Of a DNA stretch of 64,000 nt, positions 16,322-25,795 are shown piece after piece. The stretch is from Verrucomicrobiaceae bacterium (lineage in GTDB: Bacteria > Verrucomicrobiota > Verrucomicrobiia > Verrucomicrobiales > Akkermansiaceae): positions 1 to 64,000 of the forward strand of contig JAIXWR010000022.1 of assembly GCA_027491155.1 (NCBI GenBank), given 5' to 3'. Below the pieces are notes generated by a model. The model saw only the letters and a list, made by a program, of their open reading frames with translations, was not told the origin of the DNA and did no database searches. The first letter of the stretch is position 1, and every line of letters starts with the position of its first letter. The position numbers and the translations under genes were made by a program.

Positions 16322-19300
16322 ATGGCCGCCCCCCTCAAGGCATGGTTCTTCATGATCGCGTGCATGCTTCCGTCTTCCGGAGGCCCGGTGATCAATGAAC
16401 TCCTCTATCGTCCCGGGACCTCTTTCCCGGAGAACACCCAGTTGGAGTTCATCGAACTCCATAACCCGGGAGACCTGGCTGCCGACCTGACGGGGTGGAA
16501 GCTGGTCGATGGTGTCGCCTACTCCTTTCCGGCCGGCACCGTGATGCCTCCGGGGGGCTACCTGGTTGTCGCCGCGAATCCCTCCGCACTCGCCGCCGCA
16601 TCGGGTCACGCCGCCGCGTTGGGGCCCTGGGAAGCCGGCGGCACGCTTTCCAACAGCGGGGAAACCGTCACGCTGGCCCGGCCGGACGGCGCCGGCGGAA
16701 TGATTCCCGCGGACGAGGTCCGCTACGCCGACGAAGGCGACTGGGCCGTCAGCACCCGCAACACGCTCGGCGGTTGGTCGTGGATCAGCCCAGCAAGTAG
16801 CGCGGGCTCGTCGATCGAACGGCGCAACCCGGAACTTCCCTCCGCCAACGGGCAGAACTGGGGCTCGTCCGCCGCCGCCGGCGGCACGCCCGGATCGGTG
16901 AACTCGCGCTTCAGCACGAACCTCGCTCCGGTCATCGCGGAAGTGGCCCACTCGCCCGCGGTGCCGAAGAGCCACGAGATCGTCACCATCTCCTGCCAGT
17001 TGACCGACGAATCCCAGCCCGGGGACATCGCCGCCACCCTCCACTGGCGGGAGGCCGGCAGCATCGCACCCGGTCCTTTCCAGCCGCTCGCGATGACGCA
17101 CGACGGCGACGGGCGCTTCGTCGCCACGCTCGGCGCGAGACCGGACAAGACGATCATCGAGTTCTACATCCAGGCCACCGACGGCGCGGCATCGCGCACC
17201 TGGCCGGCCCCGACTTCCGAAGGCCAGAACGCGAACTGCGTCTATCAGGTCGACAACGAGGTGATCGGCAGTGCCGCCGCGGCCTACCGGCTTGTCCTCA
17301 CGGCCGCCGAGAACGCCGCCTACGAATCGCTGGCCGCGACCAATCCCCAGAGCGACCGAGAGTTTCACCTCACCTTCATCGCCCAGCATGGCGAGGACAC
17401 CACGATCCGCTACAACTCGCGGATGCGGATCCGCGGCCAGAGTTCGCGGAACTTCATCCACAAGCCGCTGCGGATCTCGATCCCGTCCGACCACCGCTGG
17501 GACGGTGTCAGCGATTTCAGCCTCAATCCCAAGTTCCCCTGGGTGCAGTTCCTCGGCATGCGGGCGCTCCAGTCCGCCGGGCTGGCGGCAGCGAACTCGG
17601 TGCCGGTGGAACTCCGGCGGAACGGGATCGAGTCCGTGACCGGGTCGGGCACCAATCCGGACTACGGCATGTGGGTCCGCATCGAGTCCATCAACGGTGA
17701 TTATGCGGAGCGGAATTTCCCCGGCGCACAGGACGTCCAGCTCTACCGCAAGAACGCCGGCAGCACCAAGTGGGCCAGCAATTTCACGCCCCCCTCCCAC
17801 CCCGACGGGACCTACTCCGGATGGACCAAGCAGAACCAGAGCGGCCGCAACGACTGGTCGGACCTCGTGAATTTCTCGACCGTCTGGCAGAATGTCGCCG
17901 CCCCGTACTTTCCGGGAGCCATTCCCGGCGATCTCCGGACCGGCACCTGGAACCAGCAAGCTTTCAGCGATGCCGACGTCGCCGTTCTGGAGACCGTCGC
18001 GGACCTCGACCAGATGGCACGCTGGCTGGCCGTGATGACCATCCTCAACAACACGGAGCACAACATCTCCAACGGCTTCGACAACGACTATGGCGCCGCT
18101 TTCGTGTCCGACGGGGTGCACCGCCGCATGAAGCTGCTGCCCCACGATACCGACAACCTGCTGGGCAAGGGCGATAGCCCGAAGGGTGCCACCGAGGTCG
18201 GACTGTTCGCCATGACCGCGGCTTCCGACAGCTTCACGCCGTTGCTGCCGCTCATCGGCAACAGCCAGTTCCCCGGCCACCCCGGCTTCCGCCAGAAATA
18301 CCTCACCGCCATCCGGGAGTTGTACGGCTCGGTCTTCGATTCCGACACCACCGGGAATCCCAACCCGCCCTTCCACGCTTGGATCGACAACCATCTCGGC
18401 TCCTGGGTGCCCGAAGCGGTGCGCGGCCAACTGAAAACCTACATGACCGCGCGCCAGAACCACCTGTTGGGATTGATCGGTGCCGGCAAGATCCTGCCGC
18501 CGCAGGCCGCCAGCAGCGGCACCCACGAGCGGGCCCCGGCAGGCCAACTGCGGATCAACGAGGTGCTCGCCGTCAACACCGCGACCTACCCGGCGGGCGG
18601 CGCGTTTCCCGACCTGATCGAACTCCACAACAGCGGCACCACCAACATCGCCCTCGCCGGCCACACCCTCGCCGACGAGAACAACTCCTTCACCTTCCCC
18701 TCCGGCAGCGGCAACGTCCCCGCCGGCGGCTTCCGCCTGATCCAGTCCGACACGCTCGGCTTCGGTCTCGGGCGGAACGGAGACACGGTGAAGCTGCTCA
18801 ATCCCTCCGCGGTGATGCTCGACGAAGTCCGCTTCGGGCCGCAGATCGCGGACCTCTCGATTGCCCGGACCGTCGACGGCACCTGGGCCCTCGCCCAGCC
18901 CACGCCCGATACGGCCAACGGCCCGGCGCTGGCGCTCGGACCGGTCGGCTCGGTGCGGCTGAACGAGTGGGCGGGAAACACCCGCTTCCGGCTCGGGGAC
19001 GACTTCGTGGAACTCTTCAACCCGTCGCCGCTCCCGGTCGCCCTCGGGGGCGCGCGGCTCACCGACCACCTCTCGGCCTACCCGTCCCGCCATGAGTTCC
19101 CGCCCCTCAGCTTCATCGGCGCCTCTTCCTTCCTCGAAAGGGATTCCGACCTGTTAGGCTTCGGGCTGGACGGGGATTTCGACACCGTCTGGTTCGCGGG
19201 AGCCAACGGCGCGATCATCGACCAGGCCAGCCTGGTGGCCCAGCACGCGGACACCTCGGTCGGCCGCAGTCCCGACGGGGCGTCCGCCTGGACCATCTTC

Positions 19301-21403
19301 ACGCTACCCAGCCCGGGCATCTCCAACACCACCGCTTCCGATGGTCTGGGCGAACTGCTGGCGGGACTCCGGATCACCGAAATCATGTTCGTGCCGAACG
19401 GAGGATCGGCATTTGAATTCGTCGAGTTCCAGAACATCGGCGGCGCGTCCCTGCCGCTGGGCGGGGTCAGACTCGGCGGCGGCATCGATTACACCTTCGC
19501 CCCCGGCACCACGCTCGGGCCCGGGGATTACCTGGTCGTCTGCAAGGACCGCACCTCGTTCCTCGCCCGCTATCCGGGCACCGCCGGCAAACTGGCATCG
19601 GGCGTGTTCACCGGAAGTCTTTCGGACAGCGGCGAGACCCTCGAACTCTCGCTCCCGGCCCCGCGGAATCTCAACATCCTGCGCTTCGCCTATTCCGCAG
19701 CCTGGCATCCCTCCGCCGCCGGAGGCGGGCGCTCGCTGGCCACCCGTGACCAAGGGATCACCCATCCGGCCGATTGGGACCACCGCGAAACCTGGCAGGC
19801 ATCGACGGCCGTCAACGGCAGCCCCGGCAGCGGCGAGCCGCCCGTGATCACCAGCACCACGTCCGCCGACGGGATCATCGGCGACGCCTTTTCCTACCGG
19901 GTCACCGCCACCCGGTCGCCCGACACCTTCGGCGCCGCCGGGCTTCCCGCGGGACTCGCGCTCGACACCGCTACCGGCCTGATCTCCGGGACACCGCAGC
20001 AAAGCGGCAACTTCCCGGTGCAGATCTCCGCCTCCAGCGGCTTGGCCACCGCCACCGTGACCCTGAACCTGAGCGTCACTCCCTACGGCGAGTTCCACCA
20101 CATCCGCTGGGACCACGTGCCGGCCACCGCCTACACCGGGGTGAGCTTCCCCGTCCGGCTCAGCGCACGCGACATCGGCGGCCGGATCATCCGCGATTTC
20201 AACGGCACCGTGGCACTTGCCGCCGGCACGACCGACGACACCTACGTGCTCAACCCCGGCGGTGCGGCACCGTTGACTCCGCCGCTGATCCCCTCGCCGA
20301 TCCTCGTCACGGAGTTGACCGACGAGCAGGAAGACCAGTTCGAACTCCAGAATGTCAGCGGGCTCCCCGCGCAAACAGCCGGGTGGTTCGTGGTGATCGG
20401 CGACAGCCTCACCAATATCAACACCCGCAACGCCACCACCTTCCTGCTGCCGCCAAGCATGGCTCCCGGCCAACTACTACGGGTATCGGACGTCAACACT
20501 GCCGGCCGCACCTATTTCGGCTCGGCGATCGGCTGGAATCATGCCAGCACCAACCCCTCGCGAGGCTGGGTGATGGTCTTCGACGCCAGCGCGCGGCTCC
20601 GCGACTTCGTCGCCTTCGGCTGGAGTGCCACCCAACTCGGCACGCTTTCCATCACCGTGAGCGGCAGGCCGGTCAATCCCGTGGCCTCCGGACATTGGAG
20701 CGGCCCCGGGCTGGCGGTGGGCACCCGCGGCGTCCCGTTCAACACCACCGACTCGTGGATCCGCAGCGGCGGCAGCGACGCGAACAGCTCGACCTCCTGG
20801 AGCTGGGCCCAGTACGGGACCTCCTTCGGCATCACCAACGCCGGACTCGGATTGCCCTGGGAAGTCGTGTATCCGCTGACCGTCACCCCTTCTTCGGCGA
20901 CCTTTAGCGGCGGCGAGTTCGCTGGGCGGGTGAGCGTCGCGGACGCTTCGGCAAGCGCGTTCCTGACCGCCACCGCCGCCAACGGCCGGAGCGGCCGCTC
21001 GACCTCGATCGTCATTCACCCCGGGACCGATGCCGATCGCGACGGACTTCCCGATGCGTGGGAGGCGCAGCACGGTCTTTCGGGCAGCGACCCCGGCGAC
21101 GGAATGCTGGATGCCGACGGCGACGGGCAGGACAACTTCTCGGAGTATCAAGCCGGCACCCACCCCGGCCAGGCCGGCTCCGTATTGGCCATCCGGGGAA
21201 CCAGCCTCGACCCTGCCGCCGCCACCTTCACGCTGGAGTGGCCCGCCGTCGCCGGCCGGACCTATCAGGTGTCAAGCAGCCCCGACCTCTTGAATTGGAC
21301 GCATCGCGGCACGATCTTTGCAGCGGATTCCGGCACCCGCACCTTCCCGGTTCCCACCCAGGGAGCTTCCCGCTTGTTTTTCCAGATTTCCGTCGAACCG
21401 TGA
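16322..21403 (+). CDS. giant secreted LTD-repeat and CotH-type kinase-like protein
   Basis: 1,693 aa from ATG 16322 with a short signal peptide (MAAPLKAWFFMIACML). Lamin-tail-like (LTD) modules occur at the N-terminus (VINELLYRPGTSFPENTQLE), mid-protein (LRINEVLAVNTATYP; SVRLNEWAGNTRFRLGDD) and later (GLRITEIMFVPNGGSAFEFV), with a weaker one (PILVTELTDEQEDQF). A CotH kinase-like domain spans about residues 330-720, with RMRIRGQSSRNFIHKPLRIS and the metal-site-like MKLLPHDTDNLLG. A putative-Ig module (GLPAGLALDTATGLISGTP) and a C-terminal Asp-rich calcium-binding stretch (DADRDGLPDAW) follow. LTD+CotH proteins are common in this phylum; activity on other secreted proteins is only inferred from CotH. 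Eleven bp separate it from the FG-GAP gene. Confidence 0.88.
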   Translation: MAAPLKAWFFMIACMLPSSGGPVINELLYRPGTSFPENTQLEFIELHNPGDLAADLTGWKLVDGVAYSFPAGTVMPPGGYLVVAANPSALAAASGHAAALGPWEAGGTLSNSGETVTLARPDGAGGMIPADEVRYADEGDWAVSTRNTLGGWSWISPASSAGSSIERRNPELPSANGQNWGSSAAAGGTPGSVNSRFSTNLAPVIAEVAHSPAVPKSHEIVTISCQLTDESQPGDIAATLHWREAGSIAPGPFQPLAMTHDGDGRFVATLGARPDKTIIEFYIQATDGAASRTWPAPTSEGQNANCVYQVDNEVIGSAAAAYRLVLTAAENAAYESLAATNPQSDREFHLTFIAQHGEDTTIRYNSRMRIRGQSSRNFIHKPLRISIPSDHRWDGVSDFSLNPKFPWVQFLGMRALQSAGLAAANSVPVELRRNGIESVTGSGTNPDYGMWVRIESINGDYAERNFPGAQDVQLYRKNAGSTKWASNFTPPSHPDGTYSGWTKQNQSGRNDWSDLVNFSTVWQNVAAPYFPGAIPGDLRTGTWNQQAFSDADVAVLETVADLDQMARWLAVMTILNNTEHNISNGFDNDYGAAFVSDGVHRRMKLLPHDTDNLLGKGDSPKGATEVGLFAMTAASDSFTPLLPLIGNSQFPGHPGFRQKYLTAIRELYGSVFDSDTTGNPNPPFHAWIDNHLGSWVPEAVRGQLKTYMTARQNHLLGLIGAGKILPPQAASSGTHERAPAGQLRINEVLAVNTATYPAGGAFPDLIELHNSGTTNIALAGHTLADENNSFTFPSGSGNVPAGGFRLIQSDTLGFGLGRNGDTVKLLNPSAVMLDEVRFGPQIADLSIARTVDGTWALAQPTPDTANGPALALGPVGSVRLNEWAGNTRFRLGDDFVELFNPSPLPVALGGARLTDHLSAYPSRHEFPPLSFIGASSFLERDSDLLGFGLDGDFDTVWFAGANGAIIDQASLVAQHADTSVGRSPDGASAWTIFTLPSPGISNTTASDGLGELLAGLRITEIMFVPNGGSAFEFVEFQNIGGASLPLGGVRLGGGIDYTFAPGTTLGPGDYLVVCKDRTSFLARYPGTAGKLASGVFTGSLSDSGETLELSLPAPRNLNILRFAYSAAWHPSAAGGGRSLATRDQGITHPADWDHRETWQASTAVNGSPGSGEPPVITSTTSADGIIGDAFSYRVTATRSPDTFGAAGLPAGLALDTATGLISGTPQQSGNFPVQISASSGLATATVTLNLSVTPYGEFHHIRWDHVPATAYTGVSFPVRLSARDIGGRIIRDFNGTVALAAGTTDDTYVLNPGGAAPLTPPLIPSPILVTELTDEQEDQFELQNVSGLPAQTAGWFVVIGDSLTNINTRNATTFLLPPSMAPGQLLRVSDVNTAGRTYFGSAIGWNHASTNPSRGWVMVFDASARLRDFVAFGWSATQLGTLSITVSGRPVNPVASGHWSGPGLAVGTRGVPFNTTDSWIRSGGSDANSSTSWSWAQYGTSFGITNAGLGLPWEVVYPLTVTPSSATFSGGEFAGRVSVADASASAFLTATAANGRSGRSTSIVIHPGTDADRDGLPDAWEAQHGLSGSDPGDGMLDADGDGQDNFSEYQAGTHPGQAGSVLAIRGTSLDPAAATFTLEWPAVAGRTYQVSSSPDLLNWTHRGTIFAADSGTRTFPVPTQGASRLFFQISVEP

Positions 21404-21414
21404 TCCCCGTTTCC

Positions 21415-24400
21415 ATGCCACGACGCCGACTTCTCCAGGGATGGATCCTCGCCTGCCTCGCGGGCACCACGTTCGCCGCCCCGATCCCGCATTCGCTGGT
21501 CGGCACCATCCATTCGCCCGCCACCGCCCGCCAGTCCGGGACCCAGCTCGGATACTCGGTCGCCCTGGACGGCAACCTCGCGGTGATCGCGTCCCCCTTT
21601 GACAACCTCGGTGGCGAGGAAAGCGGGGTCGTCGGCGTCTATTCCGCAAGCACCGGCGCCCTGCTCCACCTGCTCGCCAACCCGCTGCCCGAGAACGGCA
21701 GCCGCTTCGGCTGGTCGGTGGCGGTCTCCGGCAGCCGCATTGCGGTCGGTGTGCCCGGCGGCGACGGCGGGGCGAACGATTCCGGCTTCGTTTGCCTCTT
21801 CGATCTCGCCTCCGCCACCCCGGCGATTCCCCACGTCATCCAGAATCCCAATCCGGCGCTGAACGACCGCTTCGGGACCTCCGTGGCGATCGAGGGCAAC
21901 CGCGTGATCGTCGGCGCGCCCTTTGGCGACTCGGGTGCCGGCGACGCCGGCTGCGCCTATGTTTACGACCTGGCCGGCAGTCTCCCCACGCAGCCCGCGT
22001 TCCAGCTCAACAACCCCGACCCGGCGGGACGAAATTTCGGCCATGCGGTCGCCATCTCCGGTCTCAAGGTCGCGGTGGGGACTCCCCAGGATGCCGGAAC
22101 CGGCGACTCCAGCCGGGTGCATCTCTACGACCTTGCCGGCGCCACGCCGACGGTGCCGGTCCTTTCGCTCGCCGATCCGACCCCGGCCAACAACGAGGCC
22201 TTCGGCCGTGCCGTGGCACTTGCCGGCAACCTCCTTGCGGTCGGTGTCCCGCTGGAAGACGGCGGTGCCGACAACGCCGGCGCGGTCCGCGTCTACCGGA
22301 CCGACTCCGCGACGCCATCGGTCCCCGAGTGGATCCTGCCCAACCCCTCGCCGGCACTCAACGACAGCTTCGGCTCCTCCCTCTCGCTCTCCGGGTCCCG
22401 GCTGGCGGTCGGAAGCCCGCTCGACGATCAGGGCGGGAGCGATTCCGGACGCGCCCATGTTTTCGACCTCGCCTCGCCGACACCCACCGTGGCGACGCAT
22501 GTCCTGGACAACCCCGGGCCGCAGTCGAACGACCAGTTCGGCAACTCGGTGGCACTTTCGGGCAACCGGCTGCTCACCGGAGCCCATGGCGACAACACCG
22601 GCGTCAGCGACAGCGGGAGCGGCTACGTCTTCGAAGTGCCCGCGGGAAGCCCCGCGGCCCTCCAGCAGATCGTCAACACCCCGAGTCCGCCGTCCGAGGA
22701 AAAGTTCGGCAACGCGGTGGCGATTCACGGCTCGCTCGTCGCGGCAGGCGCCTTCAACGACGACAAGGGAAACAGCTCGAACTCGGGCAGCGCCTTCGTG
22801 TTCGACATGAACGCCCCGGACCCGGGCAGCCCGGCACTCTCGTTGGAGAACCCAGCGCCGGCCACCAACGACTACTTCGGCGGGGCGGTCGCCATCGAAG
22901 GCCAGCGGATCGCGGTGTCCGCCTACCAGGACGACATCGGGGCGACCAACGCGGGCACGGTTTACCTCTACGATCGCAACTCGGCCACACCGCAGGTGCC
23001 GGTGCTCACGATCCCGAACCCCGCCCCCCAGTCGCAGGACCAGTTCGGTAACTCGCTCGCCCTTTCCGGCGGACTGCTCGTGGTCGGCGCTTCAAAGAAC
23101 GACGTGGGAGGCTTCTTGGATGCCGGGAGCGCCTATGTCTTCGACCTGTCTTCACCCACTCCCGCCGTGCCCGTCGCCGTGCTCGACAACCCAGCTCCGG
23201 GGACCAACGAGCTTTTCGGCTACGCCGTGGGAATCTCCGGCAGAAGGATCGCGATCGGGGTCCCGGGGAATCCGGTGAACGCCCTCGCATCCGCCGGCAG
23301 CGTTTACGTCTACGACCTCGACTCGGCAACTCCCGCCATGCCGGTCGCGGTGATCGACAATCCCGCCCCGGCCATCGGCGACGAGTTCGGGCATTCGGTC
23401 GGCATCTCCGGTCCCTGGATGGTCGCCGGCAGCCCTTACGCCGATCAGGGTGCCCGCGATGCCGGTCGGGCTTTCTCCTTCCGGATCGATTCCGCCACGC
23501 CTTCCGTCCCGGTGCATCTGCTGAACAATCCCGACCCGGAACCGGAGGACTACCACGGAAGTTCCATCGCGATCTCCGGCACGCGGGTGGTCATCGGTGC
23601 CCCCGAGACCGACTCCGGAGCCGAAGACTCCGGCTCCGCCCTCGTGCACGAGCTTTCCTCCGCCACCGCCGCGGTTCCTGCCGCGATCCTCGATCCGCTG
23701 GCCCGGGACGACGGGGACCTCTTCGGTCACGCGGTGGCGATCGACAACGGCAACATCGTGGTCAGCGCGCTTCTTGCCGACGGCAACACCTTCGACCGCG
23801 GGGCCGTGCATCTCTTCGATCCCGACCCGCCGCTGCCCCTCCTTCAAGTCGAGCAACCGGCCGGCACCGGACTGATCGCCGGCACGGCCAACGTATCGTT
23901 CGGCTACTCGCCGGAGGGAGAAGCGACAGGACCGATGGCGATCGTGATCCGCAATGTCGGAACCGACACCCTCACCGTTAGCGGGATTTCAAACGTGGAA
24001 GGGAGCGATCCGGACTTCACCATCACCGCACCCCCGCTGCCGCTCGTCCTTGAAGTGGACGAGTCCGCGTCCATCTCCGTCGCGTTCGTGCCCGCCACCT
24101 CCGGCAGCCGCTCCGCCACACTCCGCATCATTTCGGATTCGTCCGGCTACAATCCTTTCGACGTCACCCTCAGCGGTCAGGGGCTTTCCGCGGCAGAAGA
24201 CACCGATGGCGACGGCTTGAACGACGTTGTTGAACTCCGCCTCGAGGCGCTCGGCTTCGACTGGCAGGTGAATGACGAGGAATTGGCCGGCATCCTCCTG
24301 TCGGGAGCGAACGCTTCCGGTCTCTATTCCGCGTCCCAGATCCAAGGGATGAATCCGGGCACGACCTACCTGCCACGGGACCCGGGCACCGGGAAATTCA

Positions 24401-24555
24401 AGCTGACGATCGCCGTGAAAGGCTCGCCCGACCTGATGAACTTCCAACTCCGGCCGATGAGCCCCCCGGCGGTGAACATCACGCCTCAAGGCAAGCTCGA
24501 GTTCCGGGTCGCATCACCCGGACCACGCGGTTTCTACCGCCTCGAACCCCGCTGA
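21415..24555 (+). CDS. secreted FG-GAP repeat protein with ASH-type C-terminal domain
   Basis: 1,046 aa from ATG 21415, giving a signal peptide (RRRLLQGWILACLAGTTFA). Fourteen integrin-like FG-GAP blades are recognisable from LGYSVALDGN to FGHAVAIDNG, each about 60-65 residues with FG-x-SVA-x-SG and a following GAP-like loop (IVGAPFGDSGAGDAG). Fourteen blades equal two seven-bladed propellers. Next is a choice-of-anchor/ASH-like immunoglobulin domain (IVIRNVGTDTLTVSG; ISVAFVPATSGSRSATLRI), then an Asp-rich linker DTDGDGLNDVVELRL and a short C-terminal domain ending GFYRLEPR. Likely a cell-surface or matrix adhesin. It is probably co-transcribed with the preceding LTD/CotH gene and converges on the DUF3307 gene, 7 bp away. 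Confidence 0.9.
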   Translation: MPRRRLLQGWILACLAGTTFAAPIPHSLVGTIHSPATARQSGTQLGYSVALDGNLAVIASPFDNLGGEESGVVGVYSASTGALLHLLANPLPENGSRFGWSVAVSGSRIAVGVPGGDGGANDSGFVCLFDLASATPAIPHVIQNPNPALNDRFGTSVAIEGNRVIVGAPFGDSGAGDAGCAYVYDLAGSLPTQPAFQLNNPDPAGRNFGHAVAISGLKVAVGTPQDAGTGDSSRVHLYDLAGATPTVPVLSLADPTPANNEAFGRAVALAGNLLAVGVPLEDGGADNAGAVRVYRTDSATPSVPEWILPNPSPALNDSFGSSLSLSGSRLAVGSPLDDQGGSDSGRAHVFDLASPTPTVATHVLDNPGPQSNDQFGNSVALSGNRLLTGAHGDNTGVSDSGSGYVFEVPAGSPAALQQIVNTPSPPSEEKFGNAVAIHGSLVAAGAFNDDKGNSSNSGSAFVFDMNAPDPGSPALSLENPAPATNDYFGGAVAIEGQRIAVSAYQDDIGATNAGTVYLYDRNSATPQVPVLTIPNPAPQSQDQFGNSLALSGGLLVVGASKNDVGGFLDAGSAYVFDLSSPTPAVPVAVLDNPAPGTNELFGYAVGISGRRIAIGVPGNPVNALASAGSVYVYDLDSATPAMPVAVIDNPAPAIGDEFGHSVGISGPWMVAGSPYADQGARDAGRAFSFRIDSATPSVPVHLLNNPDPEPEDYHGSSIAISGTRVVIGAPETDSGAEDSGSALVHELSSATAAVPAAILDPLARDDGDLFGHAVAIDNGNIVVSALLADGNTFDRGAVHLFDPDPPLPLLQVEQPAGTGLIAGTANVSFGYSPEGEATGPMAIVIRNVGTDTLTVSGISNVEGSDPDFTITAPPLPLVLEVDESASISVAFVPATSGSRSATLRIISDSSGYNPFDVTLSGQGLSAAEDTDGDGLNDVVELRLEALGFDWQVNDEELAGILLSGANASGLYSASQIQGMNPGTTYLPRDPGTGKFKLTIAVKGSPDLMNFQLRPMSPPAVNITPQGKLEFRVASPGPRGFYRLEPR

Positions 24556-24562
24556 GCCGGGG

Positions 24563-24919
24563 TCAGGAGAAGGCCACACCGTTCGCCAGCAGGATCACGT
24601 AAACCACCTTGCACCCGAGGTGCAGGATTTGATCCGCCACGTAACCGTAGTAGCCCTCGCCCTTGCCAAAGTCGATCAGCCAGTGGAGCAACAGCTCGAT
24701 CGCGGCCAGCGTCACGCTCCCGGTGATCAGCCAGACCCCGCCGGCATGGATCAGCGAATGGGCGGTCAGGGCGATGAACCATTCCGACAGGTTGTCCGCC
24801 TTGCGCCGCTGCTTCACCCGCGCCAGGTAATCCCCTTGGAGGGGGAAATCCGCCAGCGCATGGGAAATCGCAAACGCAAAAAACAGGGCGAGCGGTCCGC
24901 TCTGGAGTAAGATCGTCAC
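24563..24919 (-). CDS. DUF3307 family membrane protein
   Basis: 118 aa with several membrane segments and the family's conserved polar positions: ISHALADFPLQGDYLA near the N-terminus, LTAHSLIHAGGVW in the middle and LLHWLIDFGKGEG before a C-terminal helix. Function of the family is unknown; the His/Asp residues within membrane segments suggest metal binding or catalysis. Its ATG overlaps the stop of the upstream cyclic-nucleotide-binding gene by 4 bp, so the two form an operon. Confidence 0.85.
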   Translation of the reverse strand: MTILLQSGPLALFFAFAISHALADFPLQGDYLARVKQRRKADNLSEWFIALTAHSLIHAGGVWLITGSVTLAAIELLLHWLIDFGKGEGYYGYVADQILHLGCKVVYVILLANGVAFS

Positions 24920-25407
24920 GCGTGGGATTTCCAGAAGCTGTGGAGGGCCGATTTCTCTTCCGACTCGGCGAGTTTGGCGTTCATGGCGCGGATCCGGTGA
25001 CCGGCCAGGCGGAGCAGCCCCTTCATGAACGAGACCCCGGCGACCGGATCGGCCTCGAAGAATCCTTCAAGCTCCGTCGCCGAGATGCTCCAGATCAGGC
25101 ACTCGCTGCGGGCGATCACCGAAGCGCTCGCGGTGGCGGGGTCGAAGACATTCACCTCGCCGAGCGAATCCCCCGATCCCAGGGTGGCCACCAGCAGGTC
25201 CCTGCCCCCCGCTCCGGCGACCACGTGAAGTAGTCCTGATAGGACGAGGTAAAGGTTTCCCTGCGGCTTGCCTTCCGCGATCAGCACGTCACCGGCATGC
25301 GGCCGGACGAACGAACCGAAGGACGCGAGGAAAGCCCGGTGGGACTCGTCCACCTCGGCGAGGAAGCCGATCGCGGGAAGCTCTGGGAGAGGGGATGAAG
25401 TGCTCAT
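24916..25407 (-). CDS. single-domain cyclic-nucleotide-binding-like protein with degenerate cassette
   Basis: 163 aa from ATG 25407, where domain homology begins; the longer open frame upstream is Arg-rich without family sequence. Beta-roll motifs: GDVLIAEGKPQGNLYLVLSG and GDSLGEVNVFDPATASASV. The phosphate-binding cassette keeps Gly83-Glu84 but the Arg that holds the cyclic phosphate is absent (Ala93 at that position), so canonical cAMP binding is doubtful. There is no HTH, so it is not a transcription factor; the C-terminal helix ends SALHSFWKSHA. It may act as a protein-interaction or membrane-protein regulator together with the coupled DUF3307 protein. Confidence 0.85.
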   Translation of the reverse strand: MSTSSPLPELPAIGFLAEVDESHRAFLASFGSFVRPHAGDVLIAEGKPQGNLYLVLSGLLHVVAGAGGRDLLVATLGSGDSLGEVNVFDPATASASVIARSECLIWSISATELEGFFEADPVAGVSFMKGLLRLAGHRIRAMNAKLAESEEKSALHSFWKSHA

Positions 25408-25795
25408 GATGCGGCGGGGCGAGAGTGCATGGCGGATCTCCCGCCTGCGAGCCGGAAATTTCGAACTGCCAGAATCCGCATGCTCCAAGGCAGGGAAAGC
25501 CCGCCTGCCGGGGCGATTCGACCGCCACGAAGCGCGATCCCGGCACTCCAAGGCACTTATTGAAAGTTTTAGTTCACTTTTTAACCGATATTGCTGTAGT
25601 GGCCCGTTCCTTGGATCTTCCGTGTCCCCCGCCTCCCCACACGCCGTGATGCTGTCCGTGAAAGAAGTGCGCTTCGATTTCACCGCATGCGTCTTGTCCT
25701 TCTGCAAGGACATCCCCGGCTCGTCTTGGCCGGCGGACTGCTCTCGTTGATCTGTCGCCGCAACCCCAGGAATCTAACAGAAAACTCCCGACCCC
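25408..25795. other. 388-bp divergent intergenic region
   Basis: Separates the minus-strand CNBD gene from the PATRb-repeat gene. It contains an AT-rich patch at about 25555-25600, the likely promoter zone, and a perfect hairpin TGTCCTT-CTGC-AAGGACA at 25695-25712. No gene or clear -35/-10 pair is seen. Confidence 0.5.

Noticed and set aside
16289-19093. Open frame of 934 codons opposite the LTD/CotH gene
   Set aside because: Low-complexity antisense frame; the plus strand encodes recognisable LTD and CotH domains.
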